The notes beneath the pieces are model-generated. The model worked only from the letters and a program-made list of their open reading frames with translations. It had not been told where the DNA came from and ran no database searches. Shown piece after piece: positions 1-8,269 of a DNA stretch of 12,500 nucleotides (position 1 is the stretch's first letter; each line of letters opens with the position of its first letter). Origin of the DNA: Actinidia chinensis (lineage: Eukaryota > Streptophyta > Magnoliopsida > Ericales > Actinidiaceae); the NCBI GenBank assembly GCA_009663005.1, contig CM018911.1:9508614-9521113 (forward strand). Reading direction: 5' to 3'. A program made the translations under genes and the position numbers.

Positions 1-660
1 CCTATTAGCCCGGTCCGCTACAGTACCGGACTGGACACTACAGTAACAGGCCGGTCTCGATCTGGACTGGCAAACCCACTTTTTTTTTTACAACATTTCT
101 TTTTTTTTTTACGATATTTTTTTTACGATATTTCAACACATTTTGTAATCAATGTAATGTTATATTTTGTAAACATAATTTTTTTAATGTTACAAAAATA
201 TTTTTTTTTTGAAAAATAATAAGAATTTTAAATTACATTTTTGTAATTTACAACAACAACATATTTTAATAAATTAGAAATTGAACAAGTAAATAGAAAA
301 AGACTAAAAATCAAAGAGATTAATTTTATTTATTGATAAATAATATCAAATACATTGATTGAAAAATTAATACTGGTAATGGAAATTTGAGTTCGATCTT
401 CAGGGCGGATTTTTTTTTTCGTGCTTAACGGGCAAAACAGGTTGAATTAATGGGCCTGATGTCTGTTAAGACGGGCCTGACGGGTCAGATTAATGGGCTG
501 GGCTTAGCGAAGGCTACCCACTCCGTGTTTGATAGTAACTGAGTTTTGGGCTGGGCTCAAGTCCAAACGGGTCGAGCTTTTTTGAACTGCTACAGTACGT
601 GCCGACGAACGGGTGGGTTGAATAGTCAGGTCCATTTGTGCACCTTTAGTGTGACACATA
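1..660. other. Possible DNA-transposon remnant in AT-rich DNA
   Basis: This is a non-coding stretch. Two GC-richer islands, at about 1-80 and 420-660, flank very AT-rich sequence with T runs. The octamer CTACAGTA occurs at 18-25, 38-45 and 590-597, and ATTAATGGGC occurs twice between about 445 and 500. The right island is rich in GGGCC and GGGCT words and ends near CCATTTGTGCACC at about 630-643. Such composition is common near the ends of non-autonomous hAT-like elements in plants. I found no matching left terminus and no target-site duplication, so this is a weak inference. No coding frame is supported. Confidence 0.22.
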
Positions 661-2270
661 GTGCAAACCGATGCGGGACCAAACGGTCTTAAAACGATAG
701 ATTCTAGAAGGGGAAAAAAAATAAAAAAAAATAATTTAAATAAATAAAATTAAATTATTAAATATTTTTTTTTCAAAAAGAATATAAGCCTTATAAATTG
801 GCCCCAGCCCATTCCAAATCCTCCTCCACTAGAAAGCCTAGGCCTAGGCCTACAGCCCGGTCGGACGGGCGACGGTGGTTTGTGATTGGTGAGCCACTGC
901 CTATCCTCCCCCTCACAAAACTTGGTTGTCCTTTGGGACCCACCTCAAGAGTCGCACTTCAAGACTTATAAATTTACTTAGTCTCTTTCTCGCAATCAAT
1001 ATAGGATTAAGTACATTTTTTTTTCATTCTACCACTTCAAGTAACTAACTTTGCAACTAATTTACATTCAATTCTTATTATGTTTTTGGCAAATTCTTTA
1101 CATAATTGTAATCACTATATGTAATAGAATATGTACCAAACTGAGTTCACACCAAATAATTATGAAAACTATTTTTTTTAATTGCTCTAAAGTTGATCAA
1201 AAATCATATATTTTCCAACAAAATTATGAGGTACTCTGGCAGTGCTGAATAATTAATCATTTCGAAGATATTTCTCACTTCTGATCTAGTTTCTTGTATT
1301 AAGAGCAATCCATACAAATTCCATTGAGTTCTGAATAATAGAATGTTACTTAATTAGCAAGAAATATATTTTTTTCCTACTACCAAGAAACACCAATTAT
1401 TTAAACAAACAACCAAATTATAATTAAGTATTATTTCAAAATGCTTTTCCTTATTTATTTAAGTTAATTATGATTTATTTACACATACTTTTTATGGGAA
1501 GTCAAACAAAACAAATTTTCTAGACCATATATTGAAGAATATTATTAAATTAATAAAAAATTTATGAAATGATGGATTTGACAGTTTTGCACTAATTTAG
1601 TATTATTTTCTCCATTTTCCACTTATATGGAATTTCTCATAGGAAAATTCATGATAATTTCACCAATCCCATTAATAGACAAAAACCATATTTTCTTAAG
1701 AAGATTCCTAAGTTGTCTAATTGCAAAAAAATTCCATATTAAATCATTTCAACGTTAGCTAACTTAGCTGTCCTTTTTCAGGTATTCAAACTTGTCTCAT
1801 CAAACATACTATTTTGAAATCTACGATCTGTTTAGCTAAATTGCTCATGAACTTTATGGTACAAGAAATTATTGAATTGACTCATATTAAATTAATGTAA
1901 TTAGTCAAATCAATTTGTTTTATAAGCTTTTTGGGTCTCATCAAAGTCAGTAGAGGGAAGGATTGATGAAAGGAAAGTAATATTCCAACTAAGAAATTAA
2001 TCTCACAAACTTACATCCTGCATTAATTAAAGTATCTGAGGTAGGGTTATGATGTAATTCATTTTTTTCAAGACAATAAATTTTTATTAACTTTTTTTTA
2101 CTCACAAATGTAACATTTTGTAATGAAATTTTAGAAATTGAAATAGAACTTAGTGCGTTGATATGATGGGTAGAACTTAGGAATCATGAGGGAAAAAAAG
2201 TTTATTTGAAAAAAATAGTGTTCAAAAATCATCATCATTCTTTCAATAAGACCAACCAAAATAATATTGT
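661..2270. other. AT-rich intergenic DNA with no recognisable gene
   Basis: The stretch is dominated by A and T runs. The only GC-richer part is about 800-960, which holds the palindromic word CCTAGGCCTAGG at 837-848, an ATTGG (inverted CCAAT) at 886-890 and a TATAAATT at 966-973. This could be an old promoter fragment, but no open frame with coding character follows. The longest open frame, 65 codons from 1051, is AT-driven and shows no domain. The last bases, 2266-2270 (ATTGT), directly abut the retrotransposon LTR and would be its target-site duplication. The partner copy is not in this window. Confidence 0.5.
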
Positions 2271-2835
2271 TGTGGTGGAAAATTGAGGGCGAGTAACCAA
2301 CAGTCAAAATTGCTCCTTCAGTTTAAAATTGATTTCGGCAACCTGCGCAGTAGAACAAACGTTACAAGCCGAGGTGAGGCCGCTACAAACTCCTCCGATG
2401 TGGAGATCAGACCAAGGTGAGCAAGTTAAAAATAATTTATCAGAGCTATCAAAGTGAGTATACAAGTGATTCATCGTACCTTTTAAGTGGTGGGGGGAGC
2501 AACCTTTTTTATAGATAGAGAATGGAGTGTTGTGCGAGAAGATCACAACAAAATTCTCAAGTGGTTAAGTATGGAAGAAGATTCCTTAGATATTGGAGGA
2601 GAATCAGGAGGATGCCATATGGAGGTGATACCATGAATGTCGGAGTCTGAGAGGAGGTAGAATCTCATGTTGATCTTATTTAAATGGAGGGTCTCGCGAG
2701 ATAGATCACCTCACCCATAGACGATTTGGTGTTGTAAGGCGATCAGAATATTCGGGAAATATAGGCGAGCTCAACACGGATCATAAGAGGAGTTGGAGAT
2801 ATGACTTATTTAGGCAAGGTGTTATCCCTTCATCA
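2271..2835 (-). repeat. 3' LTR of the retrotransposon
   Basis: The copy is 565 bp. On the plus strand it starts TGTGGTGG and ends TTCATCA, so in element orientation it starts TGATG. The right copy starts TGATGG on the plus strand, giving a 5-bp TGATG/CATCA inverted terminal repeat, as expected for LTR ends. It aligns through its first roughly 445 bp with 11901-12418, sharing blocks such as TTGCTCCTT, AACAAACGT, GATCAGACCAAGG, GCTATCAAAGTGAGTAT and GAGATAGATCACCT. Divergence is high, with many indels, which points to an old insertion. It contains a minus-strand TATA box at 2505-2513. Confidence 0.85.
2505..2513 (-). promoter_or_regulatory. LTR TATA box (3' LTR)
   Basis: The minus strand reads TATAAAAAA. 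The same motif sits at the matching place in the right LTR (12173-12182), so it is kept between two strongly diverged copies. Its direction agrees with gag-pol. An ATAAAT word about 70 bp further along the transcript (near 2434-2440) could serve as polyadenylation signal. Confidence 0.6.
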
Positions 2836-2850
2836 GTTACCCCCTACTTG
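2836..2850 (-). other. Polypurine-like tract next to the 3' LTR
   Basis: In element orientation the bases just before the LTR start (TGATG) read CAAGTAGGGGGTAAC. This is the expected place for the plus-strand DNA primer. It is short and has pyrimidines in it, so it may be degraded. Confidence 0.4.
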
Positions 2851-2852
2851 AT

Positions 2853-2876
2853 GTGCCAAAGCGAAACACTTGGCAC
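2853..2876. repeat. Inverted repeat GTGCCAA / TTGGCAC
   Basis: Perfect 7-bp arms at 2853-2859 and 2870-2876 with a 10-bp loop. It lies between the 3' LTR and the promoter of the antisense gene. It could be a protein-binding site or chance. Confidence 0.45.
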
Positions 2877-2948
2877 CTCGAGTAAGGGATCACATATTAT
2901 TTTTCAGGCGACATGAGCATATAATGATGGCATGGCCTTATAGGATGA

Positions 2949-2954
2949 CACGTG
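2949..2954 (+). promoter_or_regulatory. G-box CACGTG upstream of the antisense gene
   Basis: The sequence GACACGTGG around 2947-2955 matches the plant G-box/ABRE core bound by bZIP and bHLH factors. It sits about 120 bp upstream of the TATA box at 3074, a normal spacing for a plant promoter element. A single hexamer can arise by chance. Confidence 0.4.
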
Positions 2955-3073
2955 GAGGATCGCATTAATGGCGAAATGATGTTTTGGAGGGAACGATGGT
3001 TATGACCTTAGCACTTGAAGCGTCGCGTGATTCTAACCATTGGAGGGGACAAATCTTAATCTTTGGTGCCTCT

Positions 3074-3082
3074 TATAAATAG
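3074..3082 (+). promoter_or_regulatory. TATA box of the antisense gene
   Basis: TATAAATAG is a strong plant TATA consensus. It lies outside the LTR, 238 bp past its edge, and 160 bp before the ATG at 3242. This suggests a private promoter for the plus-strand gene rather than read-through from an LTR. Confidence 0.6.
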
Positions 3083-3944
3083 AGGACTCCACCATCATGT
3101 ATTCTTCTATTTCTAGTAATAACAAAGTGCTGCTTTTGCTCCAAAGTGTACCTCGCCCTTGTTTGCTCCGCCGTTACCTCGTCCTCGATTGAATAAGTAT
3201 TAGCAACTCAGTCTTACTTCCAATTTCCTAGTATTTAGTGCATGTCTAGTAAAGCCAACATAGCAAACTTAAAAAATTCCCTGCCCTTTTGGATATCCAA
3301 CTATCTAGATGAAAAGTCGTTCATGGCTGATGAGGTTACCTAACTTCCTTCCTCACCTGGGGAAGATCCCTCTAGCCCAGAGGGTATTCCCTCAATTGCC
3401 ACTCCCGCTCCAGTTGAGAGAGAGACTAACATCATGACTCAGGATGAGCTGGATCATCTTAGAGAGTCTCATTCCTTTCCTCCAAGTGTCCAAATTAGAC
3501 TACCTGAGGATGATGAAACTATAGCTTCCACTCGTCCAAGCGAGGTGGCCTTTTACGAGACTGCCTTCCATGGTGAAGTTTGTCTCCCACTCCACCCCAT
3601 CATTAGGAGAATACTATACTTTTATAATATTTGCCCCACTCAGCTCATCCCCAACGCATGGTGAAGTCTTGTCTGCGCGGTAGTCGTATGGTGAGCACAC
3701 AAATTTTCCTTTTCTCTCAATGAGTTCAGGAGCCTGTTCGCCTTGAATAAAAACCTGAAACCAGATTTTGAATGGCTATAATTCAAGACGAGGTCGAAGA
3801 AGACCCTGCTTGGGGGATACCCCAGCAACGTAATGGGATGGAAGAAGAAATTCTTCTTTATCTTAAGAGATGACTAGGAGTTCCCCTCAGGAATATCTAG
3901 GGACGCTGGTGTTCTAAGGGTTCCGAGGACATGGGGCACCCCAG

Positions 3945-4029
3945 GTTAGTTTTCGTCTACTAATTTGTCCCTTTACTTAATAAGTATAGTTCCCCTTTCA
4001 CGATTGATAAGGATTTTTCTTTTCTTCAG
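3945..4029 (+). other. Intron 1 of the antisense gene
   Basis: It is 85 bp and T-rich, with donor CAG|GTTAGT and a pyrimidine-rich acceptor TTTTCTTTTCTTCAG. Exon 1 ends with one base of a codon, and removing the intron keeps the frame open into exon 2 as far as 4155. Splicing is therefore supported by both signals and reading frame. Confidence 0.65.
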
Positions 4030-4235
4030 GTAAGCGTTGCAATAAGCTGCCCGTTTTATCCACGACCGAGCAGGGAAGGCTTGACGGGATCTTGGACTCA
4101 ATCTCAAGTGGGAACTTTTTCACGATCAAAGACGTCCTCGAATCCAAGTCTTTTTGAAGGTGCTTTATGCTCGGCTCCAAACCAATGACGTCTAGCGGCG
4201 GGAACAATAGAGAGGATACCCAGCAGTTGGTTCAT

Positions 4236-4269
4236 CCCCCCCCTTCCCCCCCCCCCCTCCCCCCCCCCC
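4236..4269. repeat. Poly-C tract inside exon 2 of the antisense gene
   Basis: This is nearly pure C with only three Ts. It encodes proline-rich sequence in the antisense gene. The minus strand has several G runs and could form a G-quadruplex in the element's genomic RNA. Homopolymer length here may be unreliable in the assembly. Confidence 0.85.
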
Positions 4270-4308
4270 TGTTCCCCCCTGTCCCCGCTCTAGTTGCGCA
4301 CAACAAGG

Positions 4309-4599
4309 GTGAGTCTCACTATTCTCAAGGTGAATTTCGCCAAGGCGACCATTCCCAAGATAGCTCAATAAAATACATAGTAACTATCAAGAAGAAAATG
4401 AGAAAAATTTTACCTCGCCTTCCTAATCAACTTGACTAAGTTTACTATGGGAAAAAGTCCGACCACTCCTCCCTGGCCTGGAATTAGGTAGCTTGAGTTC
4501 AAGCTCGGAGGCCTAGTCGGATCCACGGTTGCTCCTCGAGCTCAGATCAAATGGTACTATTTTTAGTTTTTTCTAACTATTTTTCTCACCCATTTATAG
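4309..4599 (+). other. Probable intron 2 of the antisense gene
   Basis: The donor is AAGG|GTGAGT at 4309. The likely acceptor is CCATTTATAG ending at 4599, preceded by a TTCTAAC branch-like word at about 4571-4577 and a T-rich tract. An alternative acceptor is TTTGGTAG ending at 4620. Codons in the enclosed stretch lose the family-like character seen on both sides. Confidence 0.4.
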
Positions 4600-5069
4600 A
4601 TGTTGGCTTTTCTTTGGTAGCTATATCAAAGAAAATTATCTTAAAGAAGCTCGTCCAACTTGCGGGAGGATCCAAGGGCGTAAGATCGACAGCGACATTG
4701 ACCTCAGTGGCCAAGGGGACTATTGTTAGTGAGAAGCGTTCCTAGAGCAAAATTCCTAACATCATGCCTACCAAGAAGGGAAAGTTGGTATACGATGGCA
4801 AAGGCAAGGGGAGCATGCCTCCTACTGAGGGAAAAAAGAAATCCCCCTAAGGCCAGTGCATCATCAAGTAAGGCGACAACCGTTATGGCGACCGGGGCAA
4901 GCACTTCGGCCAACCCTGTTGCTATTTTGGGGCCCCAAGCCTCCATTTTGAAGAATCCCGGTATGGCTGAAAAGCTCATCGAGGGTGTGATCCCGCCTTT
5001 TAATAAGGTCGCGACGAACAAATTGGAGTTCGACCAGGCAATCTCGAGGCTTTTCCAAGGATAAGCGAG

Positions 5070-5125
5070 GTAAGTATTTTTCTTCAAGTTTAATCCATAT
5101 TTTCGTTTCTCAATTTTCCTTCCAG
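5070..5125 (+). other. Probable intron 3 of the antisense gene
   Basis: Donor GAG|GTAAGT and acceptor TTTTCCTTCCAG enclose 56 bp of T-rich sequence. This is short for a plant intron but near the lower limit. Joining the flanks would place FQG...AR before LNFLQV..., in keeping with the coiled-coil lead-in of this family. Confidence 0.5.
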
Positions 5126-5689
5126 ACTTAATTTCTTGCAAGTGATGGTGCTTACTTCTTTCCTCGCTGGTCATGGTAAGGAGATGAGGACAAGGCGGTG
5201 ACCCAACAAGGCTAGGCTACTTCAATGGAAAGTGAGATGCCTCGTGCCCATAAGACGACCTCAGATCTTGAAAGGTAAGTGGCCGAGTTCAAGATTCAGG
5301 AGCAGTAGGCTATGATGGGCTAGAAAAGATGATGGAGGACTGTGATGTCACCGTGGCAAGGTTGGAGGTAGAGGCGGCCGAACCGAAGAAGAATGAAGCA
5401 CTCGCCAAGAAAAGAGCCATTGAGGAGTTTAAGTTCTCAGATAATTTTCAGGAGCCTGTTGAACTTACATCCTCCAAGTACTTTGGTGAGGACTTTGACA
5501 TCTGCAAAAGAAAAATTTGTTACCACCATCCTGACCTCAGCATCGACATCTAAGGCATGGGCATTGATCTTGATCTACTTGATGAGGAGGAAGATGTGGA
5601 AGAGGAGAAGGAGGAAAAAGTAGAGGAAAAGGAAGAAGAGGAAAATGAAGAGGTGGAGGGTGATCAAAACAACACCCTTTCTCCTTAAA

Positions 5690-6531
5690 CAATTGTACTT
5701 TTTTTTTTTGTAAAGGCGAGGTGTAAAACTTTTTAATGAATGAGAAGTACTTTCCCTCACTATTGTCTTCTTGCAATTTTTATCTCGTTGCACGGTACTT
5801 GTTGAGATTGGTGACATTGTTTCTAATGAGTTTACGAATAAGACTTAACAAACTCGTGATTAGCGAATATAATCAGGCGAACACAATCATATGGCGAACA
5901 TAACAGCTAAGTGAGTCTATTAAGTTCCATTACCTTAATCAGGCAAATATCAAACTTAATCATGGCGATATATTTAATATGGCGAGCTTGATTAATAAGC
6001 GATCTAGGCGGGTTAAAGTTGCCTTAACTTGGGCAAACATTAAACCTCACCATGGCGATATAAACCATCAAGCGATCCATTATTTGGCGATCAAGATGTC
6101 TTGGCGAATATTTTATAAATTTCTCAATAAATAGGCAAATTAGTGATCTTGGTATTGGCGATGATAGATGATTTTGACATTGGCGATAGCAAAAAATTTG
6201 TTTTAACTCATTTGTATGGTGACACGAGCGACACCATGACGAATATCATTTGAAATTTAACGGCAACGTAACCCATTTTGACGAATACTAGTGATATAAA
6301 AAGGATCAAATTGGAGATTGTTGATGTAATCATGACTTTAGTAAGACTACATTACCACATAGAAATTGGTGACCACAATCATGCCTTTTGGCGAATAAAT
6401 TGCCATAACATGGAGATTTTGGCGAACATATGATTTTGGTGATCAAAACCATAAATACATGGGGATTGGTGAAATAAAGAGTTTGGCGTCCTCTTGCTAA
6501 AACGATTCTCATTACATGGCCATTAGGGAGA
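5690..6531. repeat. Hypervariable TGGCGA-rich region between pol and antisense gene
   Basis: No coding frame is supported. The word GGCGA or AGCGA, mostly TGGCGA followed by A or T, recurs at irregular spacings of about 15 to 60 bp, for example near 5877, 5893, 5964, 5981, 6054, 6086, 6102, 6157, 6182, 6389 and 6421. Two longer units are visible: 5941-5971 and 6031-6061 both run from GGCAAA to CATGGCGATATA and are exactly 90 bp apart, with similarity reaching about 20 bp further left. Tandem repeats between pol and the 3' LTR are known in Tat elements and can seed satellite DNA. The two genes on either side end towards this region. Confidence 0.65.
5735..5740 (+). terminator. Possible polyadenylation signal of the antisense gene
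   Basis: AATGAA lies about 50 bp after the stop at 5686-5688 and is followed by T-rich sequence. Plant signals vary widely, so this is only a plausible candidate. Confidence 0.35.
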
Positions 6532-7640
6532 CTATTGGTAATATTTCTTCAGGTGTTTAGCATTCCAAGAATGAGGTAGTGCCTTCCCATTCATATCTTC
6601 TAACTAATAAGTTCTTGATTTGGACACCTTGACAACTTGGTAGGGACCTTCCCATATAAGGCCGAGCTTTTCAGCGTTAAACTCTTTTGTAGACAGAGTG
6701 ACCTTCCTCAAGACCAAGTCACTAGGCAAGAAAGACATGTGGTTAACTCTCTGATTATAATATTGCGATCTGGTGCTTGTAAGCTACTTGGTGTACTTCT
6801 TCTTGCTCCCTCTTTTCGTTAAAGAGATCAAGGTTGAGCCTTAGCTCGGCTTCATTGTTCTCCTTGTCAAAATTTGAGTTCCTGAAGCTCGCATTCCTAT
6901 CTCCATTGGTATGACTGATTATATTCCATATACCATAGAGAATGGCGTCTCACCCGTAGGAATCCTACTCATTGTGTAGTATGCCCAGAGTATACTTGGT
7001 AGGTCTTCTGCCCACTCCCCTTTGGATTTTTCTAATCTCGCCTTTATGTTTCTCAGTATTGTTCTGTTGGTGACTTTCACTTGACTATTCGCTTGAGGAT
7101 GACCTAGCGAGGACAAATGGTGAGAGATGGCGAGGTTCGAGTAGAATAACTTGAATCCATCGTTGTCGAATTGCCTTGCCTTATCCGAGATAATAAACTT
7201 AAGAATTTCAAACTGACAAACAATGTTCTTCCATACGAAGTTTCTAGCATTCTTCTCAATGATTTTGGTGAGAGGCTCGGCCTCTATCCATTTTGTAAAA
7301 TAATCTATGGTGACAATCAGGAACTTCTTATGTAATGGAGTTTGAGGTAGAGGTCCGAGTATGTCAATTCTCCATTGGGCAAATGGCCATGGTCTGGTCA
7401 TAGGTACAATTTTGGTATGAGAGAGATGACTCACTGGAGCAATTCTCTAGCACTTGTCACATTTCTTGGTGAATATCATTGTATCTCACTCCATTTGAGC
7501 CCAGAAGTTACCTTAGCGAATAACTTTTCTGACCAGTGATCTCGCCACAGAATGGTTTTCGCAGATCCATTTATGAATTTCTCTAAGTATATAATCTTCT
7601 TCCTCAGGTCAGAGACACCTTAAGAGTAGGCCCGAGAAAG
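6532..7640 (-). pseudogene. pol: Integrase, inactive
   Basis: Integrase would join the cDNA to host DNA. The N-terminal zinc motif is complete: H at 7573-7575, H at 7552-7554 and CDKC at 7450-7461 (H-x6-H-x30-C-x2-C). The catalytic core is open from 7434 to 6919. The first Asp is in RIDILGP (7363-7365) and the second in ISDKARQFD (7183-7185), 60 codons apart. The third acid, expected 36 codons further on just before VTNRTI, is Lys (AAA, 7075-7077), so the D,D-35-E triad is broken. The C-terminal part follows in shifted frames with LRKVTLSTKE and WNAKHLKKYYQ, ending in TAG at 6532-6534. Stops lie in the zinc-domain part, for example TAA just before GNFWAQ. A frame change follows YGI* at 6919. 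Confidence 0.88.
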
Positions 7641-7715
7641 ATCTCTTATACAATTTTCCTTGGATGAGGCATAATCTGGCTGATCGGTATTGGATCCGGC
7701 GTGCTTGGAGCTTCT

Positions 7716-8260
7716 CTAATGGTAGCTTTTGTCCTTGAGATATGTGATGATCTCATCCATCCATGTTGGATTTGATGTTGCTTGGCAGACGATTTTAGCG
7801 ACATCAATACTTAGATTTTGCAAGAATTCCAGTGGGATACTCTTATTTGAGGTAAAATCGAAGGCTAAGTTAGCTAGGGCGTCAACTTTTTTATTTTCTT
7901 CCTTGGGAATTTGGTGAATTTTAAAATTCATAATCTTAGTCGATATGGTCTTTACCTCATCCAGATAAGCCACCATCCTGATATCTTTGGCGAGGTAATT
8001 TCATTGCACTTGGTTCACCACCAATTGAGAATTGCTGAAGGCATCCAATGATTTTACTCCCAATTCTATTATCACCCTTAGTTTGGTGAGGAGGGCCTCA
8101 TATTCAGCATCATTGTTAGTGGCTTTAAATCCGATACATATAACATATTCCATCGGTTCGCTTGAAGGAGTTTGGAGAACAAGTCTTGTACCACAGCTGT
8201 GCTAATTGGATGACCTATCTATGAAGAGTTTCCATCTGGCGAGATCATTTTCCTGGCTTG
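7716..8260 (-). pseudogene. pol: RNase H domain, inactive
   Basis: This domain would remove RNA from the RNA-DNA hybrid during reverse transcription. It reads from about 8260 (WKLFIDRSSN) through NNDAEYEALL to FSNSQLVVNQ and, after a TGA stop, to MVAYLDEVKT...IHQIPKEENKKVDALANLA. Of the four acids, the first Asp (8217-8219), the Glu (8103-8105) and the last Asp (7881-7883) are present. The third is Asn (AAT, 8031-8033) in a place where family members have DSQLVV. The Gly after the first Asp is Arg. Stops interrupt it after RSSN (TAG) and before NYLAKD (TGA). The stretch continues into a spacer with HPTW-type sequence that leads towards the integrase zinc domain. Confidence 0.85.
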
Positions 8261-8269
8261 GCTTTTCTA

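Larger units (their letters stand above)
3242..5688 (+). pseudogene. Antisense extra gene of the retrotransposon (Transposase_28-like), spliced, decayed
   Basis: The gene lies opposite to gag-pol, between pol and the 3' LTR. Exon 1 (3242-3944) keeps one frame throughout. It includes RLPEDDETIASTRPSEVAFY, then PLHPIIRRIL and later a GGYPSN-x4-WKKKFFF block, a pattern I recognise from the plant Transposase_28 (putative gypsy type transposon) family. Intron 1 is 3945-4029 (GTTAGT...TTCTTCAG), and exon 2 resumes in phase. Exon 2 (4030 to about 4308) has a proline-rich poly-C stretch. Exon 3 (from about 4600 or 4621, to 5069) is lysine- and serine-rich. Exon 4 (5126-5688) has SSKYFGEDFDICKRK and a glutamate-rich tail. 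In-frame stops are at 3341, 3662, 3692, 3779, 3875, 4155, 4743, 5062 and 5551, with frameshifts near 4838-4850 and 5300-5328. The family's role is unsettled; a nuclear protein was reported for the antisense gene of Grande. Exon 3 borders are uncertain. Confidence 0.75.

Noticed and set aside
1051..1248. A 65-codon plus-strand open frame.
   Set aside because: AT-rich, no recognisable domain and no support from surrounding sequence; expected by chance.
1741..1800. A possible intron acceptor (CTTTTTCAGG) hinting at a host gene.
   Set aside because: No coding-like sequence follows and no matching donor or exon could be supported.
2304..2546. An 80-codon minus-strand open frame inside the left LTR.
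   Set aside because: It lies over LTR regulatory sequence including the TATA box, and the right LTR copy does not keep the frame.
3074..3082. The plus-strand TATA box as promoter of a second, plus-oriented LTR element.
   Set aside because: The LTR ends fit 2271-2835 (TGATG/CATCA ends, polypurine-like tract next to it), and both LTR copies carry a minus-strand TATA box. The 3074 box lies outside the LTR and fits the antisense gene.
4704..5174. A 156-codon minus-strand open frame opposite exon 3 of the antisense gene.
   Set aside because: The plus strand here carries the family-like sequence (KASASSSKATTV, NPGMAEKLIEGVIPPF); the minus frame is a shadow.
5537..5817. Two minus-strand open frames with phenylalanine- and leucine-rich, membrane-like sequence.
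   Set aside because: They are the reverse of the glutamate-rich tail of the antisense gene (GAGGAA runs), not a real membrane protein.
5860..6490. A CRISPR array, because short words recur.
   Set aside because: The repeats are only about 6 bp, degenerate and irregularly spaced, and the context is a plant retrotransposon.
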